From Leuctra nigra (taxonomy: Eukaryota > Arthropoda > Insecta > Plecoptera > Leuctridae), in NCBI GenBank assembly GCA_934045905.1, contig OW203770.1, forward strand, positions 2,046,001 through 2,110,000: a stretch of 64,000 bases of DNA, written 5' to 3'. Each line of letters starts with the position of its first letter. Position 1 is the stretch's first letter. Below the pieces are notes generated by a model. It made no database searches, was not told the DNA's origin, and was given only the letters and a program-made list of their open reading frames with translations. The position numbers were made by a program, and so were the translations under genes. Below, piece after piece: positions 45,790-57,180 of this stretch.

Positions 45790-46795
45790 AGGCGAAAGAG
45801 ACCTGAACTAGTATTCATAGGTTGCATGTGATGTCATCCATTGTTGCCACGCCTCCATCTTAATGGCACGCAGATAGCTGTGATTCTCTGCTTTTTTGAC
45901 GATATTTTCTAGTTAATGGGAACCTGGGAAATTGTATAGGCTCCGGAGATATCTTTAGTACGCAGAGGAATCACTCACATTACAAAAATACATCGATTTA
46001 CCTCAATAAAGTTATAAATCTTACCCGTCAACGTGCCAACGTAATGTCCGTGATCAGGTGGAAAATTCAATAATTTAGCATTGCTAATATAAAACAAAAG
46101 AAGTTCGTGCAAGCTATAAATACCCTAATCACAACAGCTGTCATAATTTATTCAGAATTCAGAATTCTTATTATTATTGTTGTTGTTGTGGTTAACATTT
46201 TAAAATCTCAGACTAAATCTGGCACTCTCGGCAGGGACTTTTACCCCAAAGCCTTAACTATCTAATATTTAAAAAATTTCTTGTCAAAGGACATGTCTGA
46301 AGCAGGGTTGCCTTTTGAAACATTAAAATAAAACGCTCTGGAAAATTCAATCCTTTTAAATTCCTCTTCAGGCTCTGAGGTACAATAGACTAAGCTGCAG
46401 ACATGCTTTTACAGGAATAATGTAAAATATCACTGTCAGTTGCCCTAAAGATATCACTTAACTATTAAGACAAAATAAAGCTCTCGTCAAGTTTGAGCCT
46501 AGGCTAGAGTTGCCCGTCATGGCGGCCAAGAATCTCAATGACATGTCACGTGCATACTCCAGAGCGAATGCAAATCACAGCCTTTTATACATAAAGTGAA
46601 TAGTGTATCCACTTTTAACATTGGGCCGAATGTAGATCATTTTTGGCGGCGAGTTTGGCTTTCGCTCGATCGCAGCGCTGCGGCAAAACGCAAAACGCAA
46701 AACTAGCATAACCTCAGTAGTTCCCCCATATGCCGCTAGGATCGCGTCGTTCACACAACAATTCAAGGTTATATTTTAATCTAAAAAAATTTCAC
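45790..46795. other. Adhesion receptor intron, no exon seen
   Basis: AT-rich intronic DNA. Short ORFs here have no domain match and fit no phase; the 47244 donor joins directly to the 45767 acceptor in phase 1. Confidence 0.55.
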
Positions 46796-46800
46796 ACGTT

Positions 46801-47190
46801 TTAAGACGACTGGGCAGTGAGTTTAAATTTGGAGATTTTTTTAATCGATTTTTATCAATATCCTTTACCAATGTAATTGTTAACAAAATAAGGCTATGTA
46901 CGGGTCTTCAGAACAGTTCAATGATAATAATTCCATAGCTTGTAATGGTTTATTAGATTTACTTTGTCCTACAGACGTTTAGTGCCCGAAAATTAGTACA
47001 ATTATGGTACTAAACATCTGTTGGACAAAATAAAACTAATGACTTATTCAAGCCACGAAGTTATTTTCATTAAACAGTTCTGAAGACGCGTACAAAGCCT
47101 TAATTTGTTAACAAATACATTGGTAAAAGATATTGATAAAAATCGATTAAAAAACTCTTCAAGGCCACGCTCACTACTCAGCCCTCTTAA
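46801..47190. mobile_element. TTAA-flanked palindromic MITE, family P, copy 2
   Basis: TTAAGACGACTGGGCAGTGA and the complementary right end CTACTCAGCCCTCTTAA define it. Its right edge is 53 bases beyond the receptor donor at 47244, on the intron side. Sequence has diverged more than in copy 1. Confidence 0.8.
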
Positions 47191-47243
47191 GGCTGTGATT
47201 TCCATTCGCCCTGCATACTATGATACATATTATGCTGCTGTAC

Positions 47244-47823
47244 CTGGAGCTACTTCCGGCCAATCATACACATCACCAGCAGAACTCGTCGTCGTTTCGC
47301 CTCCACATATTCCAGGACTCCAATACTTCGTCATATCAAACTCACTGTATGCCGCTTCTTCGTCACAGAAAAATACCACTTCTTTTACTCGTACTTGAAT
47401 CACCAGGCGTTGGCTCTGATCAACAGATGCTTTCCCCACATAAACTTGTTCTGTTGGAACTTTCAGAAAACCACTAACTTCTCTTTTAAAATCATCTATC
47501 AATATTATATGACAGTTTTCGTTAAAATCAAATAATTGATGATTTTTGATATCGGCTCTGTTGAGAGATTCCACCCAAGCGCTTGCGTTCACTTGTGGTT
47601 TCTTACTGACGAAGATCGCGTTGTATCCCGGAAACTGTGATATGTCATCAGAACTTGTGTATACTAATTTGCTCAAGTCTTTGCTGAAATCTGCTCTCTT
47701 GCAGATCGCACAATATGACCCATCGTCGTCGTCAGGTTTGACGAATTCTACGTCACCAGAAGATAGGTCGACCCTACCGACCCAATCGTCCCCCGGTTCT
47801 AAGTCAAAATCTGTCGGGTCCAC
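47244..47823 (-). CDS. Adhesion GPCR, exon with unrecognised ectodomain region
   Basis: Acceptor TTTTGCCCTCAG (phase 0) and donor GTACAG (phase 1). It encodes 193 residues: acidic start (VDPTDFDLEPGDDW), YCAICKRADF, then a mixed alpha/beta-looking segment (YNAIFVSKKPQVNASAW, CHIILIDDFKREV) and a C-terminal STAGDV-like acidic stretch before the donor. It fits no family I can name with confidence. The phase agrees exactly with the exons before and after, so it is part of the receptor ectodomain. Confidence 0.8.
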
Positions 47824-47894
47824 CTGAGGGCAAAATCACTACGGTTGAAAAGATTCATCAAATCCCCAAGAAGCAAGTAAAACGATTAAATGAA

Positions 47895-48701
47895 CAGTGT
47901 TGTGACTTATCTACATAAAATTATCTAGATAATTTCTAGATAATTATCTAGATTACGGAACAGGTTGGGTGAGTGGCAACGCCCTGAACTTGTATTCCGG
48001 AGGCCCGGGTTCGATTCCCGCGGCCGTCCTTCCTGACTGGGGTTTTTCGTGGTTTTCCCTCAGTCGACAGGCAAATGCTGGGAAGGTACCATACTAATAG
48101 GCCACGACCGCCTCCTTCCCACCTTCCATCCTTACCTACTCTTCACCATCATCTCCCAATCATCATCACAATCATTCATCCGTCGCCATTAGCCTCGCTG
48201 CAGAACAGTGCGACGTTAAGCCCCAGACAAAAAAAATTATCTAGATATTTTTTTTTATCTATTGTCCTATCTAGATAATTTTATAATTTGTTATCTTTAT
48301 CTTTATCTAGATAAAAATATTGTTATTTATTGCCAATTATCTAGATAAAAAATATAAAATTCCAAATGCATTTGTGTGTATTTACATGCACGAACCTCAA
48401 ATCTCAGATGGTATGAAAAAGGAAAATCATCTCTGTTTAGTCGCATTATTTCGCTTGTTTTGACGCCACATTTAAAAAAAAATTGAATTCCGAATTTAGG
48501 ATTTTTAAATATTTACGGAACAGTAGTATTTGGTGAAAAAAAATATCTATTCTCTATTACAATCTAGATTTAAAAAAAATCTTTATCTTTTATCTAGATG
48601 ATTTCTTAGAAATGTATCTATTATCTTATCTAGATAAAATTTTTGCAGGTTATCCTCATCTATATCTTGATAAAAAATAAAATTTTCTAATCACAACACT
48701 G
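47895..48701. mobile_element. hAT-type MITE, copy 3, with nested SINE
   Basis: CAGTGTTGTGACTTATCTAC and TCACAACACTG ends, flanked by 8-base TAAATGAA on both sides (47887-47894, 48702-48709). The TCTAGATAA-rich interior is split by SINE S at 47955. It lies 70 bases past the exon at 47823. Confidence 0.9.
47955..48235 (+). mobile_element. tRNA-derived SINE, family S, nested in a hAT MITE
   Basis: Complete copy: tRNA-like head with A-box TGGGTGAGTGG and B-box GGTTCGATTCC, body (CGTGGTTTTCCCTCAGTCGA), tail GCGACGTTAAGCCCCAGACA plus A run. Flanked by AATTATCTAGAT on both sides (47942-47953, 48235-48246), which is a plausible 12-base duplication, although the host MITE is rich in that motif. Confidence 0.88.
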
Positions 48702-48714
48702 TAAATGAAGAAAG

Positions 48715-49430
48715 GAAATGCATAAGTATTACTATTAAGTGGGTATTCCACTATACAATTCAGTTGGCAATATGGCTAGTGTGAAAGATAAGAAAAATCA
48801 AACTCTTGGCAATTCTTGGTTTTGAATCGGTTCTATTTTCGCAACTGCAATCGGACAATTCGAGATCAATTGACACTAGAATTGAAGCAAATATAGAAAC
48901 GGAGAACACAACTTCGTTTTATTTAATCACTCCTTATAAAAAGATCACATATTAACAAAACAATAGAATGCTAATTGTTATGAAAAAACATAAATCAAAC
49001 CTAACCTCAAACCATGAAAGTTACGCATTGAAACAAGATTTCAAATGGGACAATTTGAATCTCGAAGATTTGAGTTGCCCAGCCTGAATTGCATAGTGTT
49101 ATCCACTTTAGAACTGGCTTAAGTTGTAGTAATTGTAGATAAATCTGCATTCTCAAAAAATTATCTTTACGGTTATTTTACCAAACAATTTTACTGTAAT
49201 ATTATGTACCGTTTTTTTTTATATTTTTTTTACTAAAAAACCAGGTACATTTTTTTTAAACTTTGAAGGTTCGTATAAAGTAACCACAATTTTTTTAGGC
49301 ATTATGTGATTGAAAGATGACTAATAACATTATCGTTTTTCTGTACTAACTATTAGTTTTACGATCAAGTAAGGAAACTGCATTCTCTAATGATAATTAC
49401 CAACGAAAGAAGCCCATCTTCTGATTTGTT
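48715..49430. other. Intron, no feature seen
   Basis: AT-rich intronic sequence of the adhesion receptor; no exon and no named repeat was found. Confidence 0.5.
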
Positions 49431-49436
49431 AGCAAA

Positions 49437-51807
49437 TCCCAGAAAAAACACTCCGTGTAAAAATACCAGCCAAGTCTCTTTAACTATAAAAAAAAATAGA
49501 AAAAATCTAAAAATTCAGCACTGAAAAGGAGTGATATCAAAAAAGGAGCCAAGTCAACGAATTTTCCAAATTTTAATCGTACCATTGAAATAAAAGTATC
49601 AACCCCCGAGAAATACTTAAAAAAAGGACTTGGCGCATCGTTTTTTTAAAGACACTTTTCTATCCTAAAAGTATAGGAAGAACTCTACAAGTATATTTTC
49701 CTGAGTATATCACATTCATTATCGACGAATCATACTACGTTTTAATATAACTAGTACTCTTACCTACTGGCAGTTTTGGTATTTTGTCAATATTCAGAGG
49801 AAATAAACGGATAAACGAATAACGAATAAACGAATAACGAATAAACGGAAGCGGCCTAGTCTATTCGTTATTGCCACTATTTCTAGGGTCATATTAATCA
49901 ATCATACTTCTCAATATCGTGACTGAGGGAAATAGCGAAAGCGCTCATTACAAGAAGGCCGTCAATGAGATTTGTATAAGTGACTAGTGCACTGAGCCAT
50001 GCTGCTCAAATAATTACTGACTAGATTTTTATCTAAAGTAATACGTTATGTAATTTATTAATTTTTTTGGTATAAAATGTTAATTAATAGCAATTAATTA
50101 CACGGCGAGAAGGTTCAAAGTATAATGCTGTAGTAGGTATGTTGATGTACCCACAAAACTATAGGTACCTACCAATCACAAACACAACTGTTCTGTATTT
50201 ATTGCTTGTAAGACAATGCTATGTTTCTTTGCGTACTTATATTTAAATTTAAAATATTTTACAGAATGTTCAATATTTAATTTGAAAGTTTTGTCCCAAT
50301 TTTTCTAGGCATTTCTGAACTACGTAGTATGTGAGTGGCATAAGCTTAAGAATAGAAAAATGTCTTTAAAAAAACGATGCGCCAAGTCCTTTTTTTAAGT
50401 ATTTCTCGGGGGTTGATATTTTTATTTCAATGGTACGATTAAAATTTGGAAAATTCGTTGACTTGGCTCCTTTTTTGATATCACTCCTTTTCAGTGCTGA
50501 ATTTTTAGATTTCTTCTATTTTTTTTATAGTTAAAGAGACTTGGCTGGTATTTTTACACGGAGTGTTTTTTCTGGGATATCTCTTCTTTTGTTAGTTTAT
50601 TCATACAGCTTGTAGCACATGTCCGAGCAGGGACTAATTTCTTTAAAAAAATACGCCTCAACCGATTTGGTTACTATGAAAAGTTGCGTTTGGTATAAGA
50701 TGAAAATGATTATCCAAGAAGAATAGCTTAAGTTTCGTTATAATCGATCCAGCCGTTTTCGATACATGACGTCACTTCCGGTTTTGAAATAGCGGCCGAA
50801 TTCCGGTATAGGTAATAAGAAAACAATCTAGTTTTATCTAGTTGATACCTTCATGAACGACCATCTGAATTCCTAATCCCTATATTTCCGTAAAATCGGT
50901 CATGCCGTTTGTAATATATGACGTCACTTCCGGTTTTATTTAGTGGTTCCTGCCGCCATTTCCGGTACCATTAATTTATTTATTCATTTTTCACAATTGA
51001 TTTGTCAAATAAATAGCAGAATGAATACGCAGGAGCTAGTTCAGTTGCAATCGGTACAGGCGTTTTAGATATATGACGTCTCTTCCGGTTTCAGGAATGG
51101 CGGCCGAGAACACTGCTACCTTGAATATATAAATTGTATTGTCTATGTTACAATGTAAGTTAATTATGTACGTATTTTAAGTATAATTTGTTGAAATAAG
51201 TTAAATATTGCGTATTTATGACGTCACTTCCGGTTTAGAAAATAAGAAAATAATATTTTTTTTATTGATACTTCATATAGATGACCATCTAAATCGAATG
51301 GCGCTAATTTCGTTCTAATCGGTCCAGACGTTTTTGAGTTATGACGTCACTTCCGGTTTCAAAATGGCGGCTTCCGGTTGGTTTTATAAAAAGGCACCTC
51401 AGACGCCAAAAGTGCACATGTGGTAAAAATTTCAGGTCGATCGGTTTAGCCGTTTAGGCTGTGGCGGTGATAGCGACGTTTCGTGATATCATCAGAATCA
51501 TCATCATCTTCAGAATCAGAAAGTGGTGTAATTTCACTGTTTTCTCGGTCCTCGAGCGCGCAAATGGCATAACCTATTGTTCCCAAATTTGGTATATGTA
51601 GTGGGGTGGGCCATAGCTCGAAATTAAGATATTTCGCAACAATGTGAGATTTACCAATTTTGAGATCCAGTAGGCCGAAAATGCCATGTTGTTGCTTACA
51701 GTAAAAGTGTTTGGTCTGCTCTTTAGTTTATTAGGCATTTACGGTATGTTGAGTGACTGTGAGTGTATAGTACGACTTGGCTGGGTGGAGCGACCGCTCC
51801 ACTAGAT
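49437..51807 (-). mobile_element. Foldback family F, largest copy
   Basis: TCCCAGAAAAAACACTCCGT at the left, a foldback of about 1.14 kb (49437-50578) that includes ATAAACGAATAACGAATAAA tandem units at about 49801-49850, then the CRE-like module body on the minus strand (TGACGTCACTTCCGG repeated at 50769, 50919, 51216 and 51341), ending GGTGGAGCGACCGCTCCAC with CTAGAT. The module order mirrors the plus-strand copies. Confidence 0.78.
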
Positions 51808-52309
51808 TAAAAATTTTCCCATGCAATGACAACAAGTTTCAATTACCACTAGAAAAATAAGGTCGGAAAAAACAGGAAACTTTGGGAAAAAACAGTGTTT
51901 TTCCGTTTTTTCCCGAAGACCAGGAAAAGTTGCATTTTCGAGAAAAAATTGAAAAAAACCCTATCTCCTTGTTTGAGTAAGATTTTGACACAAATTCACA
52001 TTTATTTAGTGAAAAGGTTAACATATTAATATTGAATGCCTAACATTGTTACCTACCTATTTGTAGATACATATTCCTACAGGTTTCTAATTTATATTTT
52101 TATAATTATAAACAAGTGTAATTAAATGAGAACATAAGAATTCAAGTTTTGATTTGGTATTGAATTGGCCCCGATAGTTTGACAAAGTAAATTGCAATCA
52201 AATAAGTTGTACTGAAATTATACAATATTTACGAGAATCAATATTAAGGTATGTTATAATCCTGATATCATGGCATGGCCATTTGGCAAAAAGTCACTTG
52301 GAAAAACTC

Positions 52310-52712
52310 TTAAGAGGCAAACGGATGCGAACGGGAATCGCACGGTTCGTCAGAGCGTTTTTTTTAAATTTTGTCTTCCCACTTAATAATTTTAAAAAAT
52401 CAGATAGTAACGACCCATTACAGCCTAATAGACTAAATAATGCCGCACACTGGAGTTCATTATGACCTCTGGTGCGACCTCAAAGTGTTAAATACGATTA
52501 TTTTTTATTATTTTACTAAAAATATCGTATTTAACACTTTAAGGTCGTACCAGAGATCATAATGAACTTCAGTGTGCTGCATTATTTAGTCTATTAGGCT
52601 GTAATGGGTCGTTACTATCTGATTTTTTAAAATTATTAAGTGGGAAGACAAAATTTAAAAAAAACGCTCTGACGAACCATGCGATTCCCGCTCGCTTCCG
52701 TTTGCCTCTTAA
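52310..52712. mobile_element. TTAA-flanked palindromic MITE, family Q, copy 3
   Basis: TTAAGAGGCAAACGGATGCG and complement, with TTAA at both edges, near-perfect arms meeting at about 52511. It inserted in the receptor intron about 150 bases from the exon donor at 52860. Confidence 0.82.
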
Positions 52713-52859
52713 AAACCTGAACACCAGAACACCAAATTTTCACTGCTACTTCAAGGACAGTTATTTTTCAATTTTTACAAAATTTCCAGAAAAAAAACAG
52801 GAAAAATTTAGATTTTTTTCCAAAGCAATTTTTCCAGGAAAATTACCATCCCTACTTAC

Positions 52860-53116
52860 CACTCTTGTGTAGGTATCACCAGTGGCAAAATACACGCTCA
52901 CTTTGATATTGTAAGGAACCAATCCATTGTCGCAAAACATTGTCTCTGCCGGACTCAGCTTGTCAAAGTCCCACATCATGTGGCAGTTGATACAGCTTTG
53001 GAACTGACAGAAGTCTAGCCAATAAGACCACGGGTAAGGAGAATCAATATTATACTCTTTGTATGAAGAGTTGTCCAGAGGGTCGATTGAGGCGATGCAA
53101 GTGTTGTCCAAAACAT
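52860..53116 (-). CDS. Adhesion GPCR, Cys-containing ectodomain exon
   Basis: Acceptor AATTCCAG (phase 1) and donor GTAAGT (phase 0). It encodes NTCIASIDPLDNSSYKEYNI, then DFCQFQSCINCHMMWDF and AETMFCDNGLVPYN, ending SVYFATGDTYTRV. Six Cys suggest disulfide bonds outside the cell. No family was recognised. Its first codon combines with the base left by the WSC exon at 54333 (A + AT = Asn). Confidence 0.82.
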
Positions 53117-53122
53117 CTGGAA

Positions 53123-53485
53123 TTAAAACGGCTGGGTAGTGAGTTTGACCTTGAAGAGATTTTTAATCGATTTTTATCAATATCTTTTACCAATGTAATT
53201 GTTAACAAAATAAGGATTTGTACGAGTATTCAGAACAGTTCAATGAAAATAATTCCATAGCTTGGAATTGTTTATTAGATTTACTTTGTCCTACAGACGT
53301 TTAGTGCCCGAAATTAGTAAAATTATGGCACTAAACATCTGTTGGACAAAATAAAGCTAATAACTTATTCCAAACTATGATATTATTTTCATTGAACTGT
53401 TCTGAATACTCGTACAAAGCCTCATTTTGTTAACAATTACATTGGTAAAAGATATTGATAACCTTCGATTAAAAATCTCTTCAAG
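53123..53485. mobile_element. TTAA MITE, family P, copy 3 (3' truncated), abutting a splice acceptor
   Basis: Starts TTAAAACGGCTGGGTAGTGA only five bases from the acceptor AG (53117-53118). The right arm ends before its TTAA (CTCTTCAAG at 53485), where a Helitron H fragment begins. Confidence 0.75.
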
Positions 53486-53720
53486 AAATAAGAGATGTTG
53501 GTTTTTTAAAATACGAGTTGTTCAGATTTTTCGAAGACCATTTTAATTTGTCAATCTATCAGGAGATATTTATTTAAATTTTAACTAATTCAAAAATATT
53601 GGGGTATGAAAACAGAAAAAGTTGTCTTTACATGTGTGCAAAATTTCAGATCGATCGGTGAAACGGTGCTACCTGTGTATCGGTCAGTAGCAGAAATAAA
53701 AAAAATAAAACAGAGGTCCG
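53486..53720 (-). repeat. Helitron H fragment
   Basis: Contains the module CGAAGACCATTTTAATTTG, GTGTGCAAAATTTCAGATCG and a degraded CAGAGGTCCG block. Both true ends are missing. Confidence 0.6.
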
Positions 53721-53734
53721 ACTCCGAAAAAAAA

Positions 53735-54300
53735 AATCAATATTCCAGCTGAACTTTTCTTAACGTTTTGGAGATCTTGTTTCCCAATACGGTAGAACAA
53801 AGGCTTATGGTGTGTGTAACTCGGTAACGGACCCTTTACCGACTTTTTTATGATATTTTACAAAAAAAAATAAAAAAGAAAGATTTTTAAAAATAATGAA
53901 AAAATTATGAAGCAAAATTAATATTGCAATATTTTTGTTAAGGAGTTATGTATTTAAAGTTATTCAAATATTAAATATTTTTTTATTTTCTGGTGGTAAT
54001 TTTACAACTATTTTTGTGAATAATTTTTTTTTATTTTGTTTTACGTTCGGTTCATTTTTAAATTTTTGAAAAAATTTAGCCAAAACTTTGTAAAATTAAA
54101 GTGTCTTATTAAAAAAATTACAAAAAAATAATAATTTTAAATACCTACATATAAACTACATTAACTAAAATATTGCAATATTGATTTAGCTTTTGTTTTA
54201 GTATTTTTATAATTCTAAATTAAAATGTGAAAATTTGAAGAGATTGTGGCTAAACTTTGTAAAAAATTTCAAATAAAAAGTCAGAAATCTGTCTGTCGGT
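53735..54300. other. Very AT-rich intron, no feature
   Basis: Dominated by A and T runs (for example AAAAAAAAATCAATATTCC and many TTTTTT blocks). No coding exon was seen other than the neighbouring WSC exon. Confidence 0.5.
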
Positions 54301-54332
54301 AAGTGCATAAGTGCCATACAACCGTAACTCAC

Positions 54333-54481
54333 TTGACGGTTCCTTGTACGGCGTGGCGACGTAGACTTCCAGAGCATAACTCCCACCACAAGATGAGTTC
54401 GGTTGCGCCGAGCAGATCCTGTCACAGCGATGATCCGGTAGAAGCGTAGGCGGCAGGAAGTTGCCACAGTAACACTCTTCA
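54333..54481 (-). CDS. Adhesion GPCR, second half of WSC domain 2
   Basis: Acceptor TTTTGCACCAG and donor GTGAGT. Encodes EECYCGNFLPPTLLPDHRCD, then RICSAQPNSSCGGSYALEVY. The pattern CYCG....CD..C...P...CGG...LEVY is the C-terminal half of a WSC domain, a Cys-rich fold proposed to bind carbohydrate. Phase 2 to the exon at 55745 and phase 1 to the exon at 53116. Confidence 0.88.
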
Positions 54482-54679
54482 CTGGTGCAAAAGTAGAACA
54501 TTCATGCATCATTTCAATCATTACTCATTAGTCCAGTAATTTTGAGATAATACCCACCACTAATTGCAACAGAAGGTTTCAATACATGAATCGATTCAGA
54601 AAAATCCCTCTACAACACATAAAATCGCCCAAAATTCGTGCACCGGAAGTACTTTTTAATCACTTTTTAAGTTAAATTT

Positions 54680-55740
54680 CCATGTTAATTCCATCTTGCA
54701 AAAAATACTTTTTTTCATGTAACTCCGATTTTGACGAAACTTGGCAGAAACTTTACTACGCACCTGGAATGAACCTACCTGATCACATGGGCATTATTGT
54801 GATAATTTTTAAAAAACGCGGCCCACCAACAAAAGCAAATTCGTATTATTGGTCCGCAAGTCAAAAGGTTGAGTACCATCTGGACTAAACTGAACCCTTC
54901 CAAGCAGTGTTGAATTCAGACTTTTTTGTGCGGGGGGGGGGGGGGGGCTATTGACATTCTCGGGGGTGCACACCATGTCTGAGCAGTGGCGTGCGGTGTA
55001 TTTTTGTAGTGGGTACGCAGAAAGTCTAGTGTTTTACAAGACATCAATGGGGGGTCTGGGGGGAGGGCTCCCCAGCTACCCGCGGGTCCGGGCCGCGTAG
55101 GCCCGGAAAATTTTTCAATTTCGCAATTGCATGTAGTGCATTTTTACGCGGTTTAGACTAATCTTTTTCGTTATAACATATCATCATGACATAACGACAT
55201 GATGAAAACATCACTGAAAAGTGAAAACTGAACTGCGCCCCTGTGTATTCTTTTGCAATACACGAGTGTGTTGCAAAAGAATACTTTAACTGCAGGAGAG
55301 CAACAATTATAAAAAAAAACAGTTCAAATGACATTTAAAAATTATTAATTTTAATAATCAATTCGAGATATATCTAAATCATTTGAATCAGACGCGGGAA
55401 TAAACGATGGGATAGGGAGAAGAACAAAACAAAGAGTTAAAACTTTCAACCACCCATTATATATTATGAACGTTATCTCATTATCACATCTTTTAGATTA
55501 ATCAACTAACTGGCTCGACATAACATTTTAAAGAAAAAAAAAAATTATTTATTTAAAATTTTTGATATTTTGTAAAATGCTTAGTTTATTTTTTGATATG
55601 AGGAAAATTTGCCCCAGGGGGGCAATGGCCTACCTGCGGGGGGGCTTCGCCCACCCGCAGGTATGCCTGGATTCATCGCTTCCAAGTGAAAATCTGTAGC
55701 ATTTTGGTTTGAAAAGGTCACGTGATATGCATATTTCAAC
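54680..55740. other. Receptor intron with old GC-rich repeat relics
   Basis: Contains a G run (54938-54957), a GGGGGGTCTGGGGGGAGGG-type segment at 55040-55090 and an inverted-looking GCCCACCCGCAGGTATGCC (55650-55670). None has coding or mobile-element termini I can define. Confidence 0.45.
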
Positions 55741-55744
55741 TCAC

Positions 55745-55871
55745 TTAGTCTCCAGGCCGGCGTAGTTGAAGCCCGCGCATGCGTGGACGCACTTGGTCGG
55801 CGTGTTTCCGCTCAGCTGAAGAATGTGCTTCAAAACCCTCTCGGATATGTCCTCAAAGCATCCAAGTCTCA
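55745..55871 (-). CDS. Adhesion GPCR, first half of WSC domain 2
   Basis: Acceptor CCTTGTACAG and donor GTGAGT. Encodes VRLGCFEDISERVLKHILQL, then TPTKCVHACAGFNYAGLET. The family pattern LGC(F/Y).D...R.L.........C...C...GY.YAGL is clearly met. The phase-2 end joins to EECYCG at 54481, making one continuous WSC domain. Confidence 0.88.
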
Positions 55872-55919
55872 CTGTACAAGGAAACATTCGAATCACTTAT
55901 TTGAGAAGAAATTGCATCA

Positions 55920-56047
55920 GGGGACCTATTCTAGAACTTTTAAATTCCCAATTCCACTAGAATTCGATTCCTTGCAATGTTAATCCTTATGGCCGTGACC
56001 GGATTCCATCAGAATGGAATTGGGAAAACGTTCTAGAATAGGCCTCC
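55920..56047. mobile_element. Short TIR MITE (CCTATTCTAGAAC ends)
   Basis: GGGACCTATTCTAGAAC and the complementary GTTCTAGAATAGGCCTCC bracket 128 bases, with a second pair of TTCCCAATTCCA. It lies 50 bases outside the WSC exon at 55871. No target duplication is obvious. Confidence 0.6.
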
Positions 56048-56517
56048 GCAGTCCAAGTTTGGCGAAATCGAGTTGAGACTTAAAAAATAATTTTTTTATA
56101 CACCTACCCAAATGATGAGAAAGGGCATCTTTTAATTTTGTTAAAATTTAAAAAAAAATGCTGAGGACATCTAAGAATTTTTTAAACGTAAATAATATCA
56201 AATACCAGGCTGTAAAAAATCTAGATTTTCGGAATTTCGGAATAATTTTTTTAACAATTTTGATGGTGTTCATTAATCCATATTAAATTAGTATTAAAAC
56301 AGTAAATTATCATAAAACTTAAAGAAATAACGTGAAACAAAATTGAGAAATGAGTCCAAGGGGTAAATCAACCCCCTTACACCACAGGGTAGTTAATTTT
56401 AAGAACATGTCAATTATTACAATTTAAAACCAACAGTTAAGAAATGCCGAATATTTATTTAATTTTGTATTCAGTTTTTCCTATAATTATCTCAAAACTA
56501 TTCGAGAAAATTAGGGA

Positions 56518-56704
56518 ACACGACTGACCTCTGGTGGATTCTTTGTTACTAGACATAAGGGGGATAATGGAGGATATCACGGGGATTTTATATAAATAAA
56601 ATATATTTCATTTGCTTTAATTGTTTGTTATGGCTGAAAAAGTAAACTTGTAGCTAAATCTAAATTTCAATTGTTCTCCTTTTTCACTGCCCTATGGAAA
56701 CACG
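56518..56704. repeat. Dispersed repeat, member 1 of an inverted pair
   Basis: ACTGACCTCTGGTGGATTCT through TTCACTGCCCTATGGAAACAC recurs in inverse orientation at 60775-60967, with a few differences. It could be an inverted duplication or two insertions of one element. Confidence 0.65.
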
Positions 56705-56820
56705 AACTTCGAAATAAAAAGTGCATCTAAAAAGTTTCCTGCCAGAAGTGGCTCCATCACATATCTCTTATTTGTTCGAATTGAAAGTATCCAGTATATT
56801 GATAATAGTAATGTTCATAC

Positions 56821-56969
56821 CTGTTGTGTTCAAATCTTGTGTTACATTGTACACCTCCATTGCCAGATCTCCGCCACAAGTGTGTCTCGGGTCACCGGGA
56901 CAGCTCACGTTGCAGCGTACACTTGGCAACGTTGTGTTAGGCAGAGTGTCTCCGCAGTAGCATTGCGTT
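56821..56969 (-). CDS. Adhesion GPCR, second half of WSC domain 1
   Basis: Acceptor TTTCTTATACAG and donor GTATGA. Encodes TQCYCGDTLPNTTLPSVRCN, then VSCPGDPRHTCGGDLAMEVY, ending NTT. Same C-terminal WSC half pattern as 54333-54481 and equal in length (149 bases), suggesting tandem exon-pair duplication. Confidence 0.88.
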
Positions 56970-56989
56970 CTGTATAAGAAATCAAACAT

Positions 56990-57180
56990 AATAGACCGAT
57001 TTAAAAATTATCTAGGTGGCTCTGATTTTCAAAAAATTTCACATGCAGTTTGGTTTTCCATATATCTATTGGTGTTTTACAACAATGGATAGAAACGCTA
57101 ACAGGTATATGGAAAACCAAACTGCATGTGAAATTTTTTGAAAATCAGAGCCACCTAGATAATTTTTAAATCGGTCTATT
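56990..57180. mobile_element. Perfect-arm hairpin MITE next to the WSC1 exon
   Basis: AATAGACCGATTTAAAAATT and its complement form arms of about 80 bases with few mismatches. The edge is about 20 bases from the exon 56969 acceptor, so the minus-strand intron end is largely this element. Confidence 0.75.

Noticed and set aside
47220..47243. In-frame TAA after exon 47823-47244 as the end of a separate gene
   Set aside because: A GT donor at 47242-47243 precedes it and the phase-1 junction to 45767 restores a continuous receptor frame.
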